A program made the translations under genes and the position numbers. This document shows positions 42,972 through 52,483 of a DNA stretch of 64,000 bases, in pieces; within the stretch, counting starts at the first letter, position 1; each line of letters begins with the position of its first letter. Source of the stretch: Diplocloster modestus. GTDB lineage: Bacteria > Bacillota > Clostridia > Lachnospirales > Lachnospiraceae. The stretch is from positions 187,232 to 251,231 of the forward strand of contig NZ_JAHQCX010000007.1 in NCBI RefSeq assembly GCF_019042245.1. Direction: 5' to 3'. The notes under the pieces were generated by a model. It had not been told where the DNA came from. It did not search any database and saw nothing but the letters and a program-made list of their open reading frames with translations.

Positions 42972-43862
42972 TTATCCTTTTACCGCACCGATCATCACTC
43001 CTTTCGCAAAATATTTCTGCAGAAATGGATATACACATAAGATCGGTATCATTGCCACTACGATAGCGGCATATTGCAGCATAACCGGTGATACCGCAGA
43101 AGCTGCCCCCTCCGCAAGGTTCCCCTGCGCCATCTGGCTCAGAGAGGTAGCTGACATGATCAATTCCCGGAGCACCAGCTGCAGCGGCCATTTTTGCTGA
43201 GATTTTATGTAGATTACACCATTCATATATCCGTTCCAATATCCAACGGCTACAAATAGCAGAATGGTAGCAATAATCGGCTTAGAGAGCGGTATCGCGA
43301 TTCGGAACAGGATGGTCGGTTCATTGGCCCCGTCTATTTCCGCCGCCTCGAACAGACTCTGGGGCAGGCTCTGGAAAAAATTCCGCATAAGAATCACATT
43401 ATAAGCGGTCAGACAGGCAGGCAGGATCAGTGCCCACAGGCTGTCATATAAACCAAGTTCTCTGATCAGCAGAAAGTTCGGAACCATCCCTCCGTTGAAA
43501 AACATGGTAAACAGCACAAATCCCATAATCACCTTGCGTCCGGCCAGCTCCTTTTTCGAGAGCGAATAAGCGGTCAGTATGGTAAGGCATATTCCAAAAA
43601 ATGTTCCGACTACGGTGACAATGATTGTGGTCAGATACCCGCTGCCCAGCAGCGGATATTTCAATACCTGTCTGTAAGTTTCCAATGAAAAATCAGATGG
43701 AAGCACCATTCCCGGATTCTTCAGATATTCCCCGTAGGAGGAAAATGACACGGAAACCACATTAATAATCGGATAGAGCATAATCACATTAACTAACAGT
43801 ATAATCAGTGTTATCACCAGGCGGCCGGCCCTGGTTTTCGTCACACGTTTTTTCTTTACCAC
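42972..43862 (-). CDS. CUT1 ABC permease, LplC/YtcP type
   Basis: A 296-aa permease with six segments, an EAA loop LFEAAEIDGANEPTILFRIAIPLSKPII at about 181-207, and the usual end YFAKGVMIGAVKG. It starts with GTG inside the stop region of the partner permease (overlap 43856-43862), so translation is coupled. The pair forms the pore for the large binding protein downstream. Confidence 0.93.
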   Translation of the reverse strand: MVKKKRVTKTRAGRLVITLIILLVNVIMLYPIINVVSVSFSSYGEYLKNPGMVLPSDFSLETYRQVLKYPLLGSGYLTTIIVTVVGTFFGICLTILTAYSLSKKELAGRKVIMGFVLFTMFFNGGMVPNFLLIRELGLYDSLWALILPACLTAYNVILMRNFFQSLPQSLFEAAEIDGANEPTILFRIAIPLSKPIIATILLFVAVGYWNGYMNGVIYIKSQQKWPLQLVLRELIMSATSLSQMAQGNLAEGAASAVSPVMLQYAAIVVAMIPILCVYPFLQKYFAKGVMIGAVKG

Positions 43863-44854
43863 AACGCACCCTCTCCTTCCCCGATTTTTTGCGCCACTTT
43901 ATTTGTAGTCAGCACCAGAATAAGTCCTACGACCGACTGAAACAGTCCAACTGCGGTGGAAAAGCTCAGACGCCCCTCCATCAGACCCATTCGGTATGTA
44001 TATGTTTCAAATACATCTGCGACGCTGTATACGGAAGGGCTGTACAGCATGAAGATCTGCTCGAACCCATTTTTAACCACCGACCCCATCTGTAAAATGA
44101 GCAGGACCATGATCGTCGGAGAGATCGTGGGTAATGTGATATGCCACATCTGCCTGAGCATCCCGGCTCCCTCAATACTGGCCGCTTCATACATCTGCGC
44201 ATCGATACCCGAGATTGCCGCCATGTATACAATCGTTCCCCATCCGGCCGTCTTCCAGATGTCGCTGATGATCAGAACCGCCCGGAAATAGGTTTCACTC
44301 TGTAAAAAAGCGATGCGTTCCCCGCCCAGCATCTCGATCAGATTATTCACCGGACCGTTGGCAGGTGAGAGCAGATTCATAATCAAACCACCCAGGACCA
44401 CCCAGGAGATAAAATAGGGCACGTACAACACTGTCTGGGAAAATTTCTTAAAGCGCTTCATCCTAAGTTCATTGAGCATCAGCGCCAGGATGATCGGCAT
44501 TGGGAAACCACAGATCAGCCTTAAAAAGCTAAGCACCAATGAGTTTTTGAAAACGTTGTAAAAACTTTCCGTAGAAAACAGGTACCGGAAATTCTGCAGT
44601 CCAACCCACGGACTGTCCGCGAACCCCTTTATTGGACTGTAGTCCATAAAAGCGATCTTTACTCCGTACATGGGAAAGTAATTAAAAACTAAAAAGCAGA
44701 GGATCCCGGGAATTAAAAAAATGTACAGCCACAGGCTCTTCTTCATTTTTGACGGCCTGCTTCCGGCACGCTTTATCGTACTATTTTTAATGATGTTTTT
44801 GCGGATATCTTTGCTGATAACTTTACTGATATCCTTACCGATATCTTCTTCCAT
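43856..44854 (-). CDS. CUT1 ABC permease, LplB type, with repetitive N-terminal extension
   Basis: A 332-aa permease. The core starts MKKSLWLYIFLIPGILCFLVFNYFPMYGVKIAF and the EAA loop is YEAASIEGAGMLRQMWHITLPTISPTI. The first 36 residues (MEEDIGKDISKVISKDIRKN...) are a low-complexity run built from a repeated KDIS-like unit, not usual in the family. Either the ATG at 44854, which has a weak GGGGGCGGTG site, or the one at core Met37 could be the true start. It is the first gene of the transporter operon, 25-30 bases after a predicted promoter. Confidence 0.88.
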   Translation of the reverse strand: MEEDIGKDISKVISKDIRKNIIKNSTIKRAGSRPSKMKKSLWLYIFLIPGILCFLVFNYFPMYGVKIAFMDYSPIKGFADSPWVGLQNFRYLFSTESFYNVFKNSLVLSFLRLICGFPMPIILALMLNELRMKRFKKFSQTVLYVPYFISWVVLGGLIMNLLSPANGPVNNLIEMLGGERIAFLQSETYFRAVLIISDIWKTAGWGTIVYMAAISGIDAQMYEAASIEGAGMLRQMWHITLPTISPTIMVLLILQMGSVVKNGFEQIFMLYSPSVYSVADVFETYTYRMGLMEGRLSFSTAVGLFQSVVGLILVLTTNKVAQKIGEGEGALW

Positions 44855-44883
44855 ATGTGCACCGCCCCCGTTTCTTTTATTCT

Positions 44884-44911
44884 ATTATAGCAGGCCGGGT
44901 CCGGCTCACAA
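44884..44911 (-). promoter_or_regulatory. Promoter of the Lpl-type transporter operon
   Basis: Minus-strand TTGTGA (44906-44911), 16-nt spacer, TATAAT (44884-44889). The spacer contains GCCGG-ACC-CGGC, a short palindrome that could bind a regulator. Confidence 0.5.
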
Positions 44912-45049
44912 TCACATGATCTCGACCTGGCAGCATATGGATCTTGACCATTTTTTTATTCTGGTTACGTTATATTTGTTCTTTTTAGATGGAGGTAGTA
45001 TGAAATCACCTTTTGGTATCATATTTTAAGCGGCATCTTCCTTATCGCC

Positions 45050-45125
45050 GCAGTGCGGTCCCCGCGGAGCGTTTTTTATTTCATAGGAGCACTTTCCTCG
45101 TGAAATAAAAACACGGACCGCTGCA
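45050..45125. repeat. Palindromic intergenic element
   Basis: GCAGTGCGGTCC pairs with GGACCGCTGC and TTTTATTTCA with TGAAATAAAA, giving an interrupted long hairpin of about 76 bp with T-rich sequence after it on plus. No coding potential. Just upstream, GGAGGTAGT precedes a nine-codon open frame (MKSPFGIIF, 45000-45029), which may be part of the same element. Confidence 0.5.
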
Positions 45126-45202
45126 CTTTCTTTTATAAATCACAGAAAGTCCGAACGGTACGTGCCCATTTCAGCATTTCCCTTTCAAAATTTTACATGA
45201 AA

Positions 45203-45433
45203 CTCCCCGGGCCTTTGACTGACGGCTGACAGGAACATAGGAGGGTTTATCCTGGTGTATCCGTCATTGGCTGTTATGCGGCGGAAATAATCAAATCGCT
45301 CCATTTTTCATGCACTTTTGAGGGTAGTGGATGTTTCCATGAAAAAAGTTGTCCTTCTGCTTTTCATCGGCAGATAAAGCAGAAAACGAATCATTTGATA
45401 ATCCCGTCAACCGGCAGTCAAAGACCCGGGGAG
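45203..45433. repeat. 231-bp element with 28-bp terminal inverted repeats
   Basis: The left end 45203-45230 and right end 45406-45433 match as reverse complements at 25 of 28 positions (CTCCCCGGG, CTTTGACTG and the outer part of CGGYTGAC). The interior has no start-to-stop frame of note. It ends four bases past the histidine-kinase stop codon. It resembles a MITE or a structured RNA. Confidence 0.55.
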
Positions 45434-45437
45434 TATA

Positions 45438-47210
45438 TTATTTCTCCTGCGGTATCACAATCCTGGCCATGATTCCACCGCTTTTTTGTGCTTGATAAGA
45501 AACACCGTATTCCGACCCGAAGATCAGCCGGATCCTTTGGTTCACATTCTGTATCCCGATATGCTGCCCCATCAGGATCTCGACCTGCTGCAACCGTTCA
45601 TTCATACGCGCGATCCACTCCCTGCTCTGTCCCGAACCATTATCACTGACCTGGAACACGATATTCTCCTCCTCGGAAAAGATCTCGATCCGGATCAGGC
45701 CCGGCTCATCGGATTGGTTGAACGCATGCCGGATGCAGTTCTCCAGGATCGGCTGCAGCGTAAACTTTACCGTATAGCAGGGCAGCAGCTCCTGCTCCAG
45801 CGTCCATACCACCTCGAACTCATCCCGGAACCTCATTTTTTCTATCTCCAGATAGGCTTTGCAATATTCCACTTCCTCCTCGATGGTCATCATATTGCTG
45901 TCCACTTCCATGATCTTTCTTAACATGGCCGACAGTTTCCCCACCACACTGGAAACGGCATTATCCGAGCGGGTCAGCCCGATTGCCAGAAAGTTAACCG
46001 TCTGCAGCGTGTTGAACAGGAAATGAGGATTAATCTGAGCCTGGAGCAGCGCCACCTGGGCCTCTTTCAGTGAGGTCATATATTGGGCGAGCTGTTCCTG
46101 CGACGCCTCTTTTTGGTGAAGGGATTCTAAAAAGGAGGCGGTGATATACCGCAATTCATTCAAGGGCCCATTCCTCCTGGCATTCTGATTATAAAATTTC
46201 GACGGATTGTCAATCATCTCCATGATCTCCCGAACCGGCCGGAACACGCGCACCGATATAATATAAGCCGCGAAACCGGTCAGCAGCAGTAAGCCGGCCA
46301 GGGCACTGCAGATCAGGTTGCGCAGCGTATGCTTCTGCTGCGTGTATTCTTCCAATCCGGCCACCATCACATAGCGCCAGTTGGTTACCCCTGAGACCGC
46401 CGAATCAATCATAACTTCCCCGTCCCCGGTGTCCTTAAGCAGCAGGCTTACGTCATCCGGATATCCGGTGGCCTTCTGAAAATCCCGGCCAAGATAATCC
46501 GGCTGATGGTGATACAGGATTCTGCCTTCATGATCCAGGATAAACAGGCTCCGCTTATTTCCCGGATCGTCTTTTTCCAGCTGCGGCCCCCAGATATCCG
46601 CCATATTGACCAATATCACCCCGTCCCGCCCGTCGTTTTTACTGATGGGAACGGAAAACACACTGGTGATACAGTTCTGCGTCCCACCGTTTCTATCCAC
46701 GGCCACACGTCCATATACCCTGATATAACTGTCCCTGTTATCATCCTGCAGCCACTGGGTGTCATAAAATTTAGTTATATTAGAGGCGTAGTTCTCCGTG
46801 AGCACATAGTCATTCCGATAGGAATAGAGATAGATGGAATCCACGTAATCACCGGTTAGCATGGACAGACTGCGCATCATTTTATTAATATTCTGCACGG
46901 TGTCATAGTCAGGATATTCCCATTTCGGAGTTTTCACAAACTGCAGCGTGGTATCCTCACTTGCCAGATTATTTCCCATGGTGACGATATTGGACTGGAT
47001 CGTATCCGTGACTGCCATGATCTGCCGCAGATCTCCCCGGACAGAATCACCGATCTTTTCCAGGTTTGTCTTCTGGAAATAGTGAAACATCACTCCCAGC
47101 AGCAGAGTCAGCGGAATAAACATAGTGATAAAAATCATACAGAAATTTTTAAACAGCAGGCTGTTGAATTTGTAATTCCTTATATACATCCAGATCGAAT
47201 ATTTTCTCAT
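45438..47210 (-). CDS. YesM-type sensor histidine kinase
   Basis: A 590-aa membrane kinase. A first membrane segment (FCMIFITMFIPLTLLLGVMFHYF) is followed by a large extracytoplasmic Cache-like domain (to about residue 290), a second segment (LICSALAGLLLLTGFAAYIISV) and a HAMP-like linker. The His_kinase domain follows (AQINPHFLFNTLQTVNFLAIGL, phospho-acceptor His) with an HATPase (LQPILENCIRHAF; VSDNGSG). It pairs with the response regulator gene 12 bp upstream. Such pairs usually sense an extracellular sugar or its binding protein and switch on the adjacent CUT1 transporter. Confidence 0.93.
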   Translation of the reverse strand: MRKYSIWMYIRNYKFNSLLFKNFCMIFITMFIPLTLLLGVMFHYFQKTNLEKIGDSVRGDLRQIMAVTDTIQSNIVTMGNNLASEDTTLQFVKTPKWEYPDYDTVQNINKMMRSLSMLTGDYVDSIYLYSYRNDYVLTENYASNITKFYDTQWLQDDNRDSYIRVYGRVAVDRNGGTQNCITSVFSVPISKNDGRDGVILVNMADIWGPQLEKDDPGNKRSLFILDHEGRILYHHQPDYLGRDFQKATGYPDDVSLLLKDTGDGEVMIDSAVSGVTNWRYVMVAGLEEYTQQKHTLRNLICSALAGLLLLTGFAAYIISVRVFRPVREIMEMIDNPSKFYNQNARRNGPLNELRYITASFLESLHQKEASQEQLAQYMTSLKEAQVALLQAQINPHFLFNTLQTVNFLAIGLTRSDNAVSSVVGKLSAMLRKIMEVDSNMMTIEEEVEYCKAYLEIEKMRFRDEFEVVWTLEQELLPCYTVKFTLQPILENCIRHAFNQSDEPGLIRIEIFSEEENIVFQVSDNGSGQSREWIARMNERLQQVEILMGQHIGIQNVNQRIRLIFGSEYGVSYQAQKSGGIMARIVIPQEK

Positions 47211-47222
47211 GGACCTTATCCT

Positions 47223-48737
47223 TTACGCTTCTTCCGCCTTTCGGTATTCCGACGGGGTACAGCCATAATATTTTTTGAACAGCTTATAAAAATACTGTAC
47301 ACTCTTATAGCCCAGACAATCGCTGATCTCATATACTTTGTACTGTCTGGAATCCAGCATCTCCGCCGCTTTGCGCATTTTCATACGGGATATGTAATCG
47401 CTGAACTTTTCTCCGGTCTGTTCTTTGAAATAGCGGGATAAATAATTCGGGCTCAAAAACACAGTGTCCGCTACCTGCTGAAGCGTAATAATTTTATCGA
47501 TATTCTGCACAATGTACTGCTTTATGATTTCGACCGCCGAATTTTCCTGAACGCTGATCTGCCGCAGCGCTTTATAAAAAGCTGACAGATTCTCCCGGAT
47601 CAGTTCATCAGGGTCGTATTTTCCCGCAGGCTTTAACTCCGGCACTTCAAAGGAGCAGCCCGCGTATTGTTTTAACAGAAGCTCCCGCATCTGTTCCAGA
47701 ATACCCGCCGCGCATTCCCGTTTCTGGTACCGCGGATATTCTTCCGACATACTTCCAAAAATCGTACACACCAGCTGGCTGGCCTCCTCGAAACTGTCAG
47801 AGGAATTCAGAATCAGCAGATACTGGCTGGCATAAGACCTATACAGCTCCTTTGAAAGAGGTGACCTTTCCTGCTCCGCTCCCAGCATATCAATCATCTC
47901 GTAAATATCGATATTCAGCTGTCTGCCCCGCAGGTCTGCATGCACATTGCACAGATCATTGACGGCCTGGATGAACTCCCGCCGGTATGTGTAAAAAATC
48001 CCTTCCTCTATCTCGTTCACGGAACCCTGCACGATCAGATACCGCCCCGGCTTCTTCAGAACCGCAGGTATGAACCCGAAATTATACTTTTCCGATATCA
48101 TGGAAGCGATGCCAATCAGCAGGTCTTCGTTCAGCTGCTGAGAATTGTTCTCCGGCAGCGGCGCCAGCTCAAACATATTACAATGTATGGAAACTAATTC
48201 GTCATAAAGGTCAAATTGTTTTAAGTACCCGTTGAGATCCACATTTTTCTGAAAGATTCCCATGACCGCGAATTCAAACAGCCGCTGCCGGGCCGCCCGC
48301 CGGTACGCGTTTAACTTCTGAAGGCCCGCCGTCCTGGCCGCGGATGTCTGCCTTTGTTTGTCCAGCTCCGCCTTAACCTTTGTAAAGGTTTCTTCAATCA
48401 CTCCGATATCAATTGGCTTTAACAGATAGTGTCTTACATTATAGGCCATCGCCTGCCGGGCAAATTCGAACTCGTGATAACCACTGATCAGTACTACCTG
48501 GGTATCCGGTGCATGTTCATACGCGTATTGGGCCACATCCAGCCCTGAGACATTTTTCATACGGATGTCGGTCAGAACGACATCCACGTCTCCCTGGTCA
48601 AGCTGCGCGATCACTTCCGCGCCGTCACGGGCGATCAGTTTTAGCTGAAAACCCAGTTTCCCCCAGTTCAGGAATGAAGCCAGGCTCTCCCGGATAATCG
48701 GCTCGTCATCCGCAATGATAATGGAATAAAGTCCCAT
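47223..48737 (-). CDS. YesN-type response regulator with AraC output domain
   Basis: A 504-aa regulator: receiver domain at 1-120 (IIIADDEPIIRESL; phospho-acceptor Asp in VDVVLTDIRMKNVSG; conserved Lys in YLLKPID), a long helical middle, and a C-terminal AraC double HTH (TLQQVADTVFLSPNYLSRYFKEQTGEKFSDYISRMKMRKAAEML; YKSVQYFYKLFKKYYGCTPSEYRK). ATG 48737 follows GGGGGG; the frame extends eight codons upstream without a better site. It is the first gene of the two-component transcript. Confidence 0.93.
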   Translation of the reverse strand: MGLYSIIIADDEPIIRESLASFLNWGKLGFQLKLIARDGAEVIAQLDQGDVDVVLTDIRMKNVSGLDVAQYAYEHAPDTQVVLISGYHEFEFARQAMAYNVRHYLLKPIDIGVIEETFTKVKAELDKQRQTSAARTAGLQKLNAYRRAARQRLFEFAVMGIFQKNVDLNGYLKQFDLYDELVSIHCNMFELAPLPENNSQQLNEDLLIGIASMISEKYNFGFIPAVLKKPGRYLIVQGSVNEIEEGIFYTYRREFIQAVNDLCNVHADLRGRQLNIDIYEMIDMLGAEQERSPLSKELYRSYASQYLLILNSSDSFEEASQLVCTIFGSMSEEYPRYQKRECAAGILEQMRELLLKQYAGCSFEVPELKPAGKYDPDELIRENLSAFYKALRQISVQENSAVEIIKQYIVQNIDKIITLQQVADTVFLSPNYLSRYFKEQTGEKFSDYISRMKMRKAAEMLDSRQYKVYEISDCLGYKSVQYFYKLFKKYYGCTPSEYRKAEEA

Positions 48738-48798
48738 AGTACGCCCCCCATTTGATTTCACTGATTCATACTTTGTACTTTTTCACTCAGTTAAGCCA

Positions 48799-48828
48799 AT
48801 TATAATATAATCTGCAGTCTTTTCGCAA
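48799..48828 (-). promoter_or_regulatory. Promoter of the YesN/YesM two-component operon
   Basis: Minus-strand TTGCGA (48823-48828), 18-nt spacer, TATAAT (48799-48804), about 60 bases before the response-regulator start. Confidence 0.5.
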
Positions 48829-48856
48829 ATACCATTCTAACCGAACCGTTCCTATA

Positions 48857-51800
48857 TCAGTTTTCCGGATATAACAGACTTGTGCCGCCGCTTTCTGCCT
48901 GCTGGAACTTAATATCCGATACTCTCAGGAACTCTCCATCCGCACTGGTGCTGTTCCGGGCCACTGTGACCCGCGCGGGCGCATCCGGGGAGAATGTAAA
49001 AGTGCCTGCATACACCCACCCGGCCGGTTCCTTCGTCCCATCAAAAACCACGGCGGGGGTAGCCGCGTCTGCGACATAAACCTCTGTATTCGGGTCCGAA
49101 GCAGCATGCTGCACCTTCCACACGTATACCTCATAAGTCCCATCCAGCGCAGCCTCAAATATCCCTTTTGCCCCGGTATCAGCCGAATAACGGGAAGTCG
49201 TGGCATACCCTGCCAGCCCGCTGGCATAGAAATTCCCCACCTCACTGTAACCTCTGTCAGCGATATTCACATACACCACATTTGCGGGATCCTCCTGGAG
49301 AATCACCGCCAGCGGGACCGTCTTCAGAAACTGGCCGTTCCGGTAAAAATGTAGCTTTGCCGAATAGATTCCTTCCGGTGTCTGTGCATCGCTCGTAAAG
49401 GGAATCGATACCGTTGTTGTGTCAACCACACGCAGTCCGGCAGCGTTCATACCGATCTGAGTATCCGCATCTACGGTAACTGTCAGCCCCTGGGTATCGG
49501 CGAATCCATTCATGGTAAAGGTACCCCCGCTGCCCCGGACTACTCTTATCACCGGGTGTACCGCGCGGATTCTTCCATTTCCGTAATCCAGCAGGCCGTC
49601 ATAAGCCGCACTGAGGCCGGCCGCTCCGATAATCTGCTGCGCTCCTTCCGGCCAGTTAGCATCCGGCACTACGTTTGTTCCCGTATATACGACATTTTCC
49701 CCAAACAGCCTGGCGCTGCTTTCCGGTTCCGTAGTATAGTTTCCGTTCAGCGTAATATTGCGCTTCATCGAGGCAGCGGTGGATATTTCTCCAGCCCAGG
49801 AGAGTACATATTCAATGACATTCCCGCTGGTATCCCAGTTCGCGCTGTTGGCATCATGGTAAACTCCGTTGATATAATCCCCTGACGCGGCGCGGGCGCT
49901 GCCCACCAGGTAGTTGCCGATAATCGCATTATTCCCGTGGGACGGATTCGGCGTATAGATAAATCCGCCGTCCTTCAGACGCTCGCAGGCCCTCTCGATG
50001 CGGTTGGACTCTATCGTTATATTCCTCTGATAGACTACATCTTCATCCGGGCCCCAGCCCCAGCCGGCCGAGATCCCACTGTAGGACACATTGGAAATAT
50101 CATTATGCCGGATCGACAGATCGGCAGCATAGAAGCCCATTATCCCGATCCCTCCATAGTATTCGTTGGCTATATCATGGAGATAATTATTCTCGACCGT
50201 AATATTGTGGGGGAACATTTTCTTATTAACCGGGGCACAGGCATCATCACCGATTTCAATCCCACTGCCCGCCACATGATCAAAAATACAGCCGGTCACG
50301 GAAACCATATAACCGCCCTGGCGGATCGTAAGCCCATTGCCTCCCAGATCCGTAAACCGGCAGTCTTCCACATGCACATCAATACCGCTTAACACTTCCA
50401 CCGCGGCCGGGACACGGCCCATTTTCTGATTATACCGGTATTCCGGATCGTTTTTGTCGTTGTCCCCGGCAGGTGGTATCAGGGTAAGGGCCTGAATATC
50501 ATTGAAGCTTTGGTGATTCGGCTGTGTATAGCCGGTACGGGTAAAATGAAGCCCTTTGAATGTGATACCCTGTACCGGATTATCCAGCGTCCCCTCCAGC
50601 CGGAATATTGTTGGCGCATAAGGCACTTGAACATCCATGGTATTCGGATTATCTTCTAGTTTCAGATAAACTTTACCGGCATCGCTGTCCAAAAACCACT
50701 CGCCGTCCTGATCGATAAACGCGTAGGCATTTTCCATCCAGTACACAGCCCCCCGGTAATCCCTTGTGCCCTGGGGTTCTGATTTCAGATTCTGTGCCGT
50801 CTCGCTGTCCAGGACAACGCGGGTGCAGCTGCCCTGTTCGGTAAGCCCGGTTATCTTGAGATATTTATGCATCCACATATTGGATACCGCGATCTCAGCG
50901 CCTGCCGGAACATCCTGCGGATCAAATAGACCTGCAGGAATGTCAAATCCGTTTCCAGCGGATGGACTTGCCAGATTATTGGTTTCTGTTCCGGACAAGG
51001 TATAGGTTTCTCCGGTATTTGGGGTGCGGGCACGCACCTTCTTTTCTCCATTTATGTACAGCTGCCTGAAATCCAGCCCCTGGGGTACGAAAGCTTCCCA
51101 GATACCGTCCGTATTCAGGCTCCAGCCTGTGACCGCTGTATCCATACGGAACTCCGGGGTGCCGTTATCCGCCTGATAGATAATCTGATATCCATTCGTA
51201 CCGCCGTCCTGCGGTTCAAACACAACACCTTCCGTCAGCGCGTAGCTGCCTTCCGCTACATTCACAATGATATTTCCGCTCATATTTCCATTTAAAGTGC
51301 GGATATGATCCCGCGCGGCTTCCATAGTATCAAAGGGCGCTGCTGCGCTGCCGTCTCCTCCTGCTACAGCGTCAGCATTTACGTACAGCGTGTCCTGCAC
51401 AGCCCCGGGGTTCCCGGGCACAGTCAAAGGACGATAGGGATTTTCGCCTTCCTCCGGTTCGTCCGGTCCCGGACCGTCCCCCTCCTCCGGCGTGCGGCCG
51501 GTCTCCTCGAACCGCACCGCGGTAGCCCGGGTCACTCCCCCCTGGGCCAGATCGATACGGACATATACCTCGTCCGCATTCATATCAAATACTCCGATCT
51601 CCTCCCACACACCGGACTGATTCTGGAAATCTACGGTCTTCGCGGATATGCCGTTCTTATGCCCAACCGTCACCCGCTGAGCAGCGCTGGTGTTGGCATC
51701 TCCTATTTTTAAGACGGATACCGCATAGACCGCTTTTTTCAGGCTCGTGGGCTGCCACTTCGCCCAGACCGCGTCATCGAGTCCATTGACAGCCGGAAAA

Positions 51801-52483
51801 CGGTTGGCCTGAACCAGGCCGCTGTCCGCCCAGCGGCTGGGCGTCTGGGAGTCATGCTCACTATAGAAGTTCGCTGCCGCATCGGCACCATTATTAAGTA
51901 TCGGATTAACCGCTCTATATTCCTGTACATCCGGCGGGGCCTGGGTTTCCTCAAAACGAATCTGGGTCGCACGAGTTACTCCCTGTGCCGCCATGTCGAT
52001 CCGCACGTAAGGAGTGTCCATGTCAAAGTTGAAGATCCCCAGCTCTTCCCATACCCCATCCTGATTTTTAAAATCCGCCGACAGGACAGCCGTTCCGTCC
52101 CGGTGGCCGATCGTTATTGGAATAGCGTTGCTGGTCTGGGCGTCTCCTACCTTCAAAATCGATACAGAATAATACGTTTTCTTCAGATTCACAGGCTGCC
52201 ACTTCGCCCAGACATCAGTATCAGCCGAGCCATCCACAGCCGCAAAACGGTTGGGGGTAACTAATGCGCTTGTGGTCCAGCGGCTGGGCGTCTGGGAGTC
52301 ATTTTCCGTGTAATAATTGGCTGCTGCATCCGCCCCGTCATTCGCAGCCGGATCCACCGCGGAAAATATCTGGATATCCAGGGGGACCTGGGCCGCGCCC
52401 ACCGCAACCGGGTTTACGTATGTCAGTCCGGCCAACATGAGAAAACACAACATGATACTAAGTACGCTCTTTGTTTTTTTCAT
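48857..52483 (-). CDS. Secreted right-handed parallel beta-helix protein with repeated sandwich modules
   Basis: A 1208-aa protein with signal peptide (MKKTKSVLSIMLCFLMLAGLTYVNPVAVGAA). Two consecutive modules of about 155 residues follow, both reading DGADAAAN(F/Y)Y(S/T)E(H/N)DSQTPSRW and ending RIDxAxxGVTRATxxRFEET; a PEEGDGPGPDEPEEGE linker joins them to the catalytic-type part. That part begins LYVNADAVAGGDGSAAAPFDTMEAARDHIRTLNG (pectate-lyase-like N cap) and contains many helix turns (HVEDCRFTDLGGNGLTIRQGGY, SIRHNDISNVSYSGISAGWG). A related module closes the protein. No anchor motif is seen. It is probably a polysaccharide lyase or glycosidase feeding the adjacent transporter. ATG 52483 has GGAGG upstream. 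Confidence 0.85.
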   Translation of the reverse strand: MKKTKSVLSIMLCFLMLAGLTYVNPVAVGAAQVPLDIQIFSAVDPAANDGADAAANYYTENDSQTPSRWTTSALVTPNRFAAVDGSADTDVWAKWQPVNLKKTYYSVSILKVGDAQTSNAIPITIGHRDGTAVLSADFKNQDGVWEELGIFNFDMDTPYVRIDMAAQGVTRATQIRFEETQAPPDVQEYRAVNPILNNGADAAANFYSEHDSQTPSRWADSGLVQANRFPAVNGLDDAVWAKWQPTSLKKAVYAVSVLKIGDANTSAAQRVTVGHKNGISAKTVDFQNQSGVWEEIGVFDMNADEVYVRIDLAQGGVTRATAVRFEETGRTPEEGDGPGPDEPEEGENPYRPLTVPGNPGAVQDTLYVNADAVAGGDGSAAAPFDTMEAARDHIRTLNGNMSGNIIVNVAEGSYALTEGVVFEPQDGGTNGYQIIYQADNGTPEFRMDTAVTGWSLNTDGIWEAFVPQGLDFRQLYINGEKKVRARTPNTGETYTLSGTETNNLASPSAGNGFDIPAGLFDPQDVPAGAEIAVSNMWMHKYLKITGLTEQGSCTRVVLDSETAQNLKSEPQGTRDYRGAVYWMENAYAFIDQDGEWFLDSDAGKVYLKLEDNPNTMDVQVPYAPTIFRLEGTLDNPVQGITFKGLHFTRTGYTQPNHQSFNDIQALTLIPPAGDNDKNDPEYRYNQKMGRVPAAVEVLSGIDVHVEDCRFTDLGGNGLTIRQGGYMVSVTGCIFDHVAGSGIEIGDDACAPVNKKMFPHNITVENNYLHDIANEYYGGIGIMGFYAADLSIRHNDISNVSYSGISAGWGWGPDEDVVYQRNITIESNRIERACERLKDGGFIYTPNPSHGNNAIIGNYLVGSARAASGDYINGVYHDANSANWDTSGNVIEYVLSWAGEISTAASMKRNITLNGNYTTEPESSARLFGENVVYTGTNVVPDANWPEGAQQIIGAAGLSAAYDGLLDYGNGRIRAVHPVIRVVRGSGGTFTMNGFADTQGLTVTVDADTQIGMNAAGLRVVDTTTVSIPFTSDAQTPEGIYSAKLHFYRNGQFLKTVPLAVILQEDPANVVYVNIADRGYSEVGNFYASGLAGYATTSRYSADTGAKGIFEAALDGTYEVYVWKVQHAASDPNTEVYVADAATPAVVFDGTKEPAGWVYAGTFTFSPDAPARVTVARNSTSADGEFLRVSDIKFQQAESGGTSLLYPEN

